From Paenibacillus sp. Marseille-Q4541 (GTDB taxonomy: Bacteria; Bacillota; Bacilli; Paenibacillales; Paenibacillaceae), in the NCBI RefSeq assembly GCF_018310695.1, contig NZ_JAGXCY010000005.1, forward strand, positions 186,001 through 250,000: a stretch of DNA of 64,000 nt. The letters are read 5' to 3'. Each line of letters starts with the position of its first letter. Position 1 is the first letter of the stretch. Positions 17,679 through 24,416 of the stretch are shown here, piece by piece. The notes under the pieces are model-generated. The model ran no database searches. It saw only the letters and a program-made list of their open reading frames with translations, and had not been told where the DNA came from. Position numbers and translations under genes: made by a program.

Positions 17679-17727
17679 AAACCGCCTATGTCGAAGAGCA
17701 CATCTTCGTCGTAGGCGGTTTTTTTTA
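17679..17727 (+). terminator. Intrinsic terminator after thrC
   Basis: AACCGCCTA (17680-17688) pairs with TAGGCGGTT (17712-17720), with inner CGAAGA/TCTTCG, followed by TTTTTTT. Confidence 0.9.
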
Positions 17728-17845
17728 TGTTTTTCCGATGTACTGTTTTCTTAAATAGGGGAATAGACTTCCTTTATATCCGATTTACGCGAGAATCTTT
17801 GAAAAAACGGCTCCGTGAATTTATGAAAGGGGCTGAAAACAGTCA

Positions 17846-17904
17846 TTGACATGATACAAATTGTATCATAAAGTATTGATAAACATACAAAATGTATCGA
17901 CAAT
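17846..17904 (+). promoter_or_regulatory. Lasso operon promoter region with two palindromic operators
   Basis: A perfect palindrome ATGATACAA-A-TTGTATCAT (17851-17869) lies directly after TTGACA (17846-17851) and before TAAAGT (17869-17874). A second copy, CATACA-AAA-TGTATC (17884-17898), lies between TTGATA (17876-17881) and GACAAT (17899-17904). The shared pattern is GATACA-N3-TGTATC and the centres are 31 bases apart, about three helical turns on one DNA face. This is what a dimeric repressor site blocking sigma-A binding looks like. No regulator gene lies in the cluster, so the protein would be encoded elsewhere. Confidence 0.65.
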
Positions 17905-17970
17905 GTTTTTACTTTTGTTAGCATCTTCATGATTCTTGTAAGTTTTTCGTCAGAAAGGAGATGCACATTT

Positions 17971-19239
17971 TTGAAAGACTTCCAGGACAATCAGCTCATA
18001 TTTTTACTTTGTACTCCGAGAAGCGGTAGTTCTCTGGCCACTGCCATGATACAGAATCATACAGAAGTGTATGCTGCTCAGGAAATGTGGTATTTACTTA
18101 GTCTAGCTGATCTTAAAATTGCTCCATCTCGTCCATACGGGGGGAGCGGAATTGTCAAACAATTCTATAATGGTATTTTACCTCCAGAGGTTTACCATGA
18201 TGCAGCCAGAGCGTTTGCATCGGAAGTTTATGGTGGTCTGATGGAGAAGAACAGAGCTAAATGGATTGTAGATAAATCACCTAGATATTATATATTACTT
18301 GAGTTCTTGGATGTTCTATTCCCAGGCTCAAGACGTATTGGTTTATTTCGTAATCCACTTGCTGTCGCGGCTTCCTACAAAAAGGTAAACCGTTATACAG
18401 GAGATCCATTTTCGTTAGTTCAAGATTTGAACAAGTCAGAGCCCAGTATGAAGATCGTAGACCTTACCGTAGGTCTTTTCCGATATTACCATTATTTCAA
18501 GCAAAAAAACGACAATACATACATCCTTAAATATGAAGATATGGCAATGAATCCATCAGAAGAGTTACGTAAAATATGTTGTTTTACCGGTATCCCTTAT
18601 AAAGAAAGAATGGAGAGATATGGAGATCCGGTAAGTGAGGACAAAGCCGATTTGTTTTACAGCATGGGAGTCGGAGATCCCTTTTTGCTTCAGCATAAGG
18701 AAGCTCACGGCGATTCTATTGATGCATGGAAAACAGAGCTCACCATAGAGGAGATCGATACCTACTGCCGAGTACTTGGGGCACAAATATTCACGGAATT
18801 GGGATACAGCACTGAACTTGCTGAAGCGGAGCAGATAACAGGACAAAAGTACCAACCGGAACCAGATCAAGCTCTTATGCAACACATAGAAGCACACTTT
18901 ACGAAAGTAAGCGGATATCACTGGCAGAGTGAATACGAGACGATACATAACAAGAAGGGTGCTAGTCGCATCACTGGTTCTACAATGGATTACGAGTCAG
19001 CTATACAGATAGAAGATAATGCATACCAACACGCACTCACACAAATTTCTCAGTTGGAAACGAGAATCAGACTGCTCGAGAACCGACTCTCCAAAAGTCA
19101 TACGGACAAGAAACAGCTGGAATATCAGCTGAATCAGATAAGAAGAAAAGTGAATAAGCTGAAGTCTTTACTCCCGTTTGGGAACAAGTTAGCGTCTCTC
19201 GTTCAGGGATACCTAGGCGGAAGGAGGGAGAAATCATGA
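17971..19239 (+). CDS. PAPS-dependent sulfotransferase, first gene of lasso operon
   Basis: A protein of 422 residues. FLLCTPRSGSSL (11-22) is the 5'-phosphosulfate-binding loop; FRNPLAVAAS (126-135) matches the 3'-phosphate motif of sulfotransferases (Arg127, Ser135). It moves sulfate from PAPS to a hydroxyl or amine. Residues 354-399 form a probable coiled coil, then a short basic tail; both are unusual for a small-molecule sulfotransferase. Start is TTG 17971, 10 bases after AAAGGAG; ATG 17929 lacks a ribosome site. Its stop overlaps the cyclase start (ATGA at 19236), tying it to the lasso operon. A cysC gene for the cofactor lies at the far end. Substrate unproven; the lasso peptide is the obvious candidate. 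Confidence 0.85.
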   Translation: MKDFQDNQLIFLLCTPRSGSSLATAMIQNHTEVYAAQEMWYLLSLADLKIAPSRPYGGSGIVKQFYNGILPPEVYHDAARAFASEVYGGLMEKNRAKWIVDKSPRYYILLEFLDVLFPGSRRIGLFRNPLAVAASYKKVNRYTGDPFSLVQDLNKSEPSMKIVDLTVGLFRYYHYFKQKNDNTYILKYEDMAMNPSEELRKICCFTGIPYKERMERYGDPVSEDKADLFYSMGVGDPFLLQHKEAHGDSIDAWKTELTIEEIDTYCRVLGAQIFTELGYSTELAEAEQITGQKYQPEPDQALMQHIEAHFTKVSGYHWQSEYETIHNKKGASRITGSTMDYESAIQIEDNAYQHALTQISQLETRIRLLENRLSKSHTDKKQLEYQLNQIRRKVNKLKSLLPFGNKLASLVQGYLGGRREKS

Positions 19240-21167
19240 GTGCAATTACAGGATGTATGCACTTCAGTCAGCGTATTTTGCTGGGGGAAATGGACCCTGT
19301 TATGCAGTCGTTTAACCATTATCATTGGGATCGAATCCATTCTTGGAGTGATGGACATGTCTTTATGAGTTGCCATGCCCAGTGGGTCACGCCGGAATCA
19401 ATTCAGGAAGACCTTCCTTTTTATGAAGAAGAAAGCGGGCTCGCTATTACGGCGGATGCTATTCTGGATAACCGATTGGAACTGTTTGGAAAGTTAGATG
19501 TTCCCTATGATGTGAGAAAACGCATAACGGACAGTGAGCTGATTCTATTGGCTTATGAGAAGTGGGGCGAACATGCTCCTAAACATCTCATTGGTGATTT
19601 TACTTTTATGATCTGGGATGAGAAAAAAGAAAGGTTATTTGGCGCCAGAGATGTATCAGGCCATCGGACCTTTTATTACATTCAGGATGCAGAGCGATTT
19701 GCTTTTTGCAGTATGATTTCTCCGCTTTTTAAGTTGCCTTCCTTTCATAAACAACTGAATGAACAATGGATGGCAGAGTTTTTAGCGATAAACGGCATGT
19801 TTGAATCGTACGATATTCATGCGACCGCTTATCAAAATGTAAAGCAGATTCCTCCTGCACATAGTATTACGGTCAGCGCACGTGGAATGGTAAGCATCAA
19901 TAGGTATGAGCAGCTTGATCAAGTCCAGCCACTGATTTTGAATTCAGATGAAGAATATGAAGAGGCTTTTCGAGAAGTGTTTGAAGAAGCGGTTTCCAGT
20001 CGATTGCGTACGTTCAAACAAGTGGGTGCTGCACTTAGCGGCGGACTTGATTCCGGAACCGTTGCCAGCTTTGCTTCTCCCTTACTTGGAAGGCAGGGTA
20101 AAACTCTTCAAGCCTATAGCTACATCCCTGTATCCGGATTTGTAGACTGGACTTCAAACCGGCTTATCGCGGATGAGACTCCTTATATCCGTTCTACTGT
20201 GGAGCATATCGGGAACATTCAAGAACATTATATGGATTTTGCCGGTAAGAGCCCATTATCTGAAGTAAATGAATGGCTGAGTCTCGTTGAAATGCCGTAT
20301 AAGTTTTTTGATAATTCTTTTTGGATCCGCGGATTTTATGAACAAGCTCAAAAGGATGATGTAGGTGTTTTACTTACTGGAGCAAGAGGGAACTTTACGA
20401 TTTCTTGGGGTCCAGCTCTCGAGTATTACGCGCAGCTTCTCCGCAAAGGTCATTTATTCCATTTGGCAAAAGAACTTCAGTTATATAGCCGACAAGCGGA
20501 AGTCCCAAGATCAAAATTGCTTCCGATGATCGGGAGTAAGGCATTTCCTTCTATTCAGACACACTTTCATAAAAAGAAGGAGAGACCTGTATTACCTGAA
20601 CTGATTCATCCAGATTTTGCTGAGAAAATGCAGATATACAGTGGCAGCAATCGTTACATAACTAATACCAATACGAATCTGGTTGATGCAGTTCAAGCCA
20701 GACAAGAAAAGTTCAGTAATCTGTCGATCGCGAACAAAAATGGAGCAACCGCAACTAAACTATCCCTTCGTTATGGACTACTTGAGAGAGATCCTACGAG
20801 CGATCCGAGAGTGGTACGTTTCTGTCTGTCGGTTCCGCTGGAGCAATACGTGCAGAAAGGTAGAGATCGGGCATTGCTACGCCGCTCTATGGCAACTCGC
20901 CTTCCTGATAAAGTGAGATTAAACCAGAGTGTTCGCGGAATTCAGCCAGCTGATTGGATTCAACGTATTCGTCCTCAGTGGGGTGAATTTAGATCGGAGC
21001 TTGTCAAGTTAAGTAAGGATAGTAGTGTATCGAATTATTTGAATACTGCACAGATTGAAAAGGGGATTGCCAAGATCAAAGAACCGAGACCGGAAATGGC
21101 TTGGGATCCGGAAGTCCGATTACTGATGCACAGCCTCATTGTATACCGCTTTTTAAATCAGTTTTAG
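19236..21167 (+). CDS. Lasso peptide macrolactam synthetase (asparagine synthetase-like, C protein)
   Basis: A protein of 643 residues. The N-terminal part (1-210) resembles the glutaminase domain of asparagine synthetase, but Ser follows the initiator Met where the catalytic Cys2 should be, so glutamine hydrolysis is not expected, as in known lasso cyclases. The C-terminal ATP-pyrophosphatase domain has SGGLDS at 268-273. It adenylates the core Asp9 side chain and closes the ring with the new N-terminus of the peptide. The start overlaps the sulfotransferase stop by 4 bases. The precursor gene follows after 62 bases. Confidence 0.92.
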   Translation: MSAITGCMHFSQRILLGEMDPVMQSFNHYHWDRIHSWSDGHVFMSCHAQWVTPESIQEDLPFYEEESGLAITADAILDNRLELFGKLDVPYDVRKRITDSELILLAYEKWGEHAPKHLIGDFTFMIWDEKKERLFGARDVSGHRTFYYIQDAERFAFCSMISPLFKLPSFHKQLNEQWMAEFLAINGMFESYDIHATAYQNVKQIPPAHSITVSARGMVSINRYEQLDQVQPLILNSDEEYEEAFREVFEEAVSSRLRTFKQVGAALSGGLDSGTVASFASPLLGRQGKTLQAYSYIPVSGFVDWTSNRLIADETPYIRSTVEHIGNIQEHYMDFAGKSPLSEVNEWLSLVEMPYKFFDNSFWIRGFYEQAQKDDVGVLLTGARGNFTISWGPALEYYAQLLRKGHLFHLAKELQLYSRQAEVPRSKLLPMIGSKAFPSIQTHFHKKKERPVLPELIHPDFAEKMQIYSGSNRYITNTNTNLVDAVQARQEKFSNLSIANKNGATATKLSLRYGLLERDPTSDPRVVRFCLSVPLEQYVQKGRDRALLRRSMATRLPDKVRLNQSVRGIQPADWIQRIRPQWGEFRSELVKLSKDSSVSNYLNTAQIEKGIAKIKEPRPEMAWDPEVRLLMHSLIVYRFLNQF

Positions 21168-21229
21168 GCGACAGCTTATTAGATGGAGGCGGGAAGGAAG
21201 ATCCTCCTGCTATGAAGGGAGGTGATAGT

Positions 21230-21373
21230 ATGTTGACAGAGAAAAAAGAGTGGCAAGTACCTTGCTTGGAAGTACTGGATGTGAGTAGCACAAAAGCAGG
21301 AAAAGGGTACAGACAAATTGATTGGGTAACAGAACATGATGCCGATCAATATGATCCAGTAACACCTAGCTAA
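21230..21373 (+). CDS. Lasso peptide precursor, paeninodin type (47 aa)
   Basis: Starts at ATG 21230, 7 bases after GGGAGG; the longer open frame from 21101 overlaps the cyclase and is not used. Leader (1-22) has the RRE-binding motif WQVPCLEVLDV (a WxxP variant of YxxP) and Thr21 at position -2, the usual mark before the cut. The predicted core is residues 23-47: Ala1, Gly2 and Asp9 fit a 9-residue Ala1-Asp9 ring as in paeninodin; the tail has Trp10, Tyr19 flanked by Asp15, Asp17 and Asp20, and ends in Ser25, the phosphorylation site in paeninodin. By hand the threaded, unmodified core has a monoisotopic mass of about 2829.30. Confidence 0.9.
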   Translation: MLTEKKEWQVPCLEVLDVSSTKAGKGYRQIDWVTEHDADQYDPVTPS

Positions 21374-21412
21374 ACTAGTTTGGAGTTTTTTTACTTATGA
21401 GTAGAAGCATGC

Positions 21413-21455
21413 GTTATCAGTAGAGGGATGGACTGCTGATTTCTCTACTGATAAC
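21413..21455 (+). terminator. Long hairpin after precursor gene, probable RNA-processing or attenuation element
   Basis: GTTATCAGTAGAG (21413-21425) and CTCTACTGATAAC (21443-21455) form a perfect 13-bp stem with a 17-base loop. No T-run follows, so it is not a classical intrinsic terminator. It lies between the precursor and the kinase gene, where a stable stem can protect the upstream mRNA 3' end and raise precursor output relative to the enzymes. Typed as terminator for want of a better class. Confidence 0.75.
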
Positions 21456-21539
21456 AAAAATGTATTCTATCTGCCTACACAAACGAAAGTAGTGAAAAGC
21501 AGACTCATAGAGCAATGCTCACGTAAGGAGGTTTTCATA

Positions 21540-22481
21540 ATTATTTTAGAAAAAAAGAAACATACGTATAAAGCGTTTGGTCTCAGCATTTGGAGTGAAA
21601 TTATTTTACCTGAATTAACGGAAATCGAGCTTGTATCAACAGACGATGTTGATGTACGTATCGAGTGTGGCGAACTGGAACATGAAGCTCAGGAGTGGCA
21701 CATTGCCGAACGTAATTTTCAATATCAGAACGAGGCTCTTTTATTTGAAATTCCTGATCTTTCCCTGTTTCAAGTAATGGGAGGGGAACGAATTATCGTC
21801 TCGCCTTATCAAGGTGTGAGCATGGCAAGAGTGAGATTATACTTGCTTGGGACCTGCATGGGCGCTATTTTAATGCAACGTAGAACGTTACCACTGCATG
21901 GAAGTGCAGTTCTCATAGATGGATTTGCCTATGCATTTTTAGGTGATTCCGGAGCCGGTAAATCCACATTATCTGCAGCGCTCGCTAATAACGGATATCC
22001 GCTTCTTAGTGATGACGTTGTTGCGGTACATTATACAAAAGAGTCTGCTGGACCTATCGTTTCTCCTGCTTATCCCCAGCAAAAGTTAAATGCACTGAGT
22101 ATGGATATGTTACATATGGAGTCTAAAGGATACGAAATCATCATGGATGAATTCAAATATGCTGTACCGCGAAGAGAAAAATTTCATGTACATGAGGTTC
22201 CTCTTGCTGGTGTATTCGAACTCCTTCCTACAACGGAAAACAAAATTTCAGTGGAGCCCATCTACGCTTTGTCAGGAATTCATTTGCTGCAAGCTCATAC
22301 CTATCGTTTAGCGCTTATAAAAAGAATGAAAATGCTTCAGTGGCATTTTTCAAGTGTCACTCAGCTTGCAGGGGTAATTCCGATGAAACGGATATCAAGG
22401 CCACTAAATGGAAGAACCGTGAATGATCTAGTAGAAACCGTGTTGGAAACGGTAAATAAAGGAGTGAGCACATCGATATGA
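21540..22481 (+). CDS. Lasso peptide kinase (HPr kinase-like, K protein)
   Basis: About 313 residues. P-loop GDSGAGKST at 135-143 and YPLLSDDVVAV match the HPr kinase/phosphorylase fold used by paeninodin-type clusters to phosphorylate the C-terminal Ser of the precursor. Start is uncertain. A strong AAGGAGG (21525-21531) is followed by no ATG, GTG or TTG in frame; the codons at the right distance are ATA 21537, ATT 21540 and ATT 21543. Family members begin near EKKKHTYKAFG, so a rare ATT start is likely. GTG 21492 is the only ordinary alternative and would place the ribosome site inside the gene. The end overlaps B1 by 4 bases. Confidence 0.85.
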   Translation: MILEKKKHTYKAFGLSIWSEIILPELTEIELVSTDDVDVRIECGELEHEAQEWHIAERNFQYQNEALLFEIPDLSLFQVMGGERIIVSPYQGVSMARVRLYLLGTCMGAILMQRRTLPLHGSAVLIDGFAYAFLGDSGAGKSTLSAALANNGYPLLSDDVVAVHYTKESAGPIVSPAYPQQKLNALSMDMLHMESKGYEIIMDEFKYAVPRREKFHVHEVPLAGVFELLPTTENKISVEPIYALSGIHLLQAHTYRLALIKRMKMLQWHFSSVTQLAGVIPMKRISRPLNGRTVNDLVETVLETVNKGVSTSI

Positions 22482-22771
22482 CAGAAAACGTGGTTCAGCT
22501 GACGGAAACATACATTCAAGAAGAGGGCTATGTAGTTAGTGATATGAACGGTGACAAAGTCATGATGTCGATTCAATCGGGTAAATACTATAACCTTGGT
22601 AAAACAGGGGGGCGCATTTGGGAGCTCTTGACAGAAGGCAATACGATTTCAAATATAGTTCATGCTCTTACCACAGAGTTTACGATATCTGCCGATCAAT
22701 GTGAGAAGCACGTGCATTCTTTTATGCAGCAGCTATACGCTGAAGGACTCATCAAATTACAGGAAAGTTAG
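22478..22771 (+). CDS. RRE / PqqD-like leader-binding protein (B1)
   Basis: A PqqD-like protein of 97 residues. The RRE fold shows as a beta-rich start (YVVSDMNGDKVMMSI), GKYYNLGKTGGRIWELL and a three-helix end. B1 binds the leader of the precursor through its WxxP/LxxLD motif and delivers it to B2. Its ATG overlaps the kinase stop (ATGA at 22478), and B2 starts one base after its stop. Length and position match split B1/B2 lasso clusters of Firmicutes. Confidence 0.92.
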   Translation: MTENVVQLTETYIQEEGYVVSDMNGDKVMMSIQSGKYYNLGKTGGRIWELLTEGNTISNIVHALTTEFTISADQCEKHVHSFMQQLYAEGLIKLQES

Positions 22772-22772
22772 G

Positions 22773-23267
22773 ATGAGAACAATGAGAACAGTTCTGTTTC
22801 GATCTTTTCTCAAGCAAAAATGGGCTGTAAAACGAATGATAGTAGAGGCAATATTATTTTTGGGATATGCGAGAGTTATGAATTTCCTGCCCTTCGCTAG
22901 AATAGCACCTCTCTTAGGGACGGAGCAGCAGGAAACAACTTATGAAAGACATCCGGTGAAAGAACGAACTGCTTTGCATATTTCAAAGGTCATATACATG
23001 GTGAGCAAACATACCCCTTGGAAAAGTGAGTGTATGGTCTCTGGCATAGCGGCAATGAAGATGCTGAAAAGGCGTAATATTGAAAGTACATTGTATTTTG
23101 GCATTGCGAAAAACGAGCATCAGCAGCTGATAGCACATGCCTGGCTGCGATGTGGAACTTTATATGTAACTGGGGCAGAAGGAATAGAGAATTTCACCGT
23201 TGTAAACAAATTTGCGAAACAATCAAAGCATGTGAACAGAGGGTGTGTTATAAAACATGAAGGCTGA
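22773..23267 (+). CDS. Lasso leader peptidase, transglutaminase-like (B2)
   Basis: 164 residues from ATG 22773, with AGGAAAG (22761-22767) before it; ATG 22782 is an alternative. The transglutaminase-like core has Cys87 in WKSECMVSG and His122 in LIAHAWL, the catalytic pair of lasso B2 proteins. The usual third acidic residue after the His is not obvious here (CGTLYVTGAEG); Glu136 might serve. It removes the leader after Lys22, freeing Ala1 for ring closure. The end overlaps the next gene by 11 bases. Confidence 0.9.
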   Translation: MRTMRTVLFRSFLKQKWAVKRMIVEAILFLGYARVMNFLPFARIAPLLGTEQQETTYERHPVKERTALHISKVIYMVSKHTPWKSECMVSGIAAMKMLKRRNIESTLYFGIAKNEHQQLIAHAWLRCGTLYVTGAEGIENFTVVNKFAKQSKHVNRGCVIKHEG

Positions 23268-24399
23268 TCAAAATGAGCTTCTAGAACAAGCGACGACCGT
23301 TGAATTTCAATTGATGTGCAAGTTGTTACAGATTAAAGATGATGATGAGATTGACATTAAATATCTGGAGCAATTGAATTGGGATCAGTTTATGGAACTT
23401 ATTTTACATCACCGGGTATATCCATTGATCTATCCGAAATTACAGAGGATGAGTAGCCATATTCCTCCTGAAATAATGAAGCAATTAGCCCATGGCGTGA
23501 TGACAAACACTTTTTTTATGATGAAGCTGACTGCTGAATTGGAGCGTTTATTGTCCTCAATGGAAGGTGCGGGGATTGATGTACTCACTTTAAAGGGACC
23601 CGTACTTTCTCAAGAATTATACGGGGATCTGGCACACCGGACATCAAAAGATCTTGACTTACTTGTGAAACACAAGGATGTTGATGTCGTACTTTCTCTG
23701 CTTGAAGGACTAGGTTATGTTAAACAATATGAAGAACCCTATATTCTCGGCAGCTGGAAATGGAAGGACCACCATATACCGCTAATCCATCCTAAGCTCA
23801 AAACACAGGTCGAAATTCATTGGAGCCTGAACCCATCAGGAGCGAGGAATGTACCTTTCGCAGATTTGTGGAAAAGAAGACGTACGACGAAGATCGTAAA
23901 CCGTGAAGTATCCCATTTAGGAAAAGAAGACCTCTTTATGTATTTGATTAGTCATGGAGCAAGACATGGATGGTTTCGGCTGCGCTGGTTGACAGATATT
24001 GATCATATCATCCGTAATCATCAGTTAACCGAAGATTTAACATTTTCAATGGAAGAACATGAAGCAAAGTATTATGCGGGTCAAGCTTTCTATTTATGTG
24101 CACATCTTTTGAACACTCCGCTGCGTAATGACATGAGATTGTTATCCGAAGACCGGGTTTCGATTAGATGGGCAGAGTACGCTTTTGAACTGATAAATGA
24201 TGCCAAAATCCCACAAACACAAAAACTGAAACAATATTTAATCTACATCAAATCCCCAAAACGAAAATTATTTATGCTGCTAGGGCGTTTGTATCCGGGT
24301 CCACAGGACGCGGTATTGTTGCCATTGCCTCGTATGCTGCATTTTTTATATGTACCTTTACGTCCGTTCTTATGGATCTGGCGTCGTGCCAAACAGTGA
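23257..24399 (+). CDS. Nucleotidyltransferase-like lasso tailoring protein
   Basis: A protein of 380 residues of the nucleotidyltransferase-like family (PF14907 type): LTLKGPVLSQELYGD followed by RTSKDLDLLV, the acidic pair expected for a metal site, then a helical C-terminus with HGARHGWFRLRWLTDID. Homologues sit in paeninodin-type clusters. In the pseudomycoidin system a related protein was linked to addition of hexoses to the C-terminal phosphate, which is established outside this genome; a similar job here is inference. It overlaps B2 and is followed by the exporter after 17 bases. Confidence 0.8.
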   Translation: MKADQNELLEQATTVEFQLMCKLLQIKDDDEIDIKYLEQLNWDQFMELILHHRVYPLIYPKLQRMSSHIPPEIMKQLAHGVMTNTFFMMKLTAELERLLSSMEGAGIDVLTLKGPVLSQELYGDLAHRTSKDLDLLVKHKDVDVVLSLLEGLGYVKQYEEPYILGSWKWKDHHIPLIHPKLKTQVEIHWSLNPSGARNVPFADLWKRRRTTKIVNREVSHLGKEDLFMYLISHGARHGWFRLRWLTDIDHIIRNHQLTEDLTFSMEEHEAKYYAGQAFYLCAHLLNTPLRNDMRLLSEDRVSIRWAEYAFELINDAKIPQTQKLKQYLIYIKSPKRKLFMLLGRLYPGPQDAVLLPLPRMLHFLYVPLRPFLWIWRRAKQ

Positions 24400-24416
24400 A
24401 GTAAGGGAGAAAAAAC

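Larger units (their letters stand above)
17665..17970 (+). other. Intergenic region: terminator plus lasso operon promoter region
   Basis: 306 bases holding the thrC terminator (17679-17727) and the palindrome-bearing promoter region (17846-17904) described separately. No small gene was seen. Confidence 0.6.

Noticed and set aside
21101..21229. Upstream extension of the lasso precursor frame to 90 residues
   Set aside because: It overlaps the cyclase gene, lacks a ribosome site, and the leader motif starts right after ATG 21230.
21492..21539. GTG 21492 as start of the kinase gene
   Set aside because: No ribosome site before it, and the strong AAGGAGG would then be inside the coding region. 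Kept only as an alternative.
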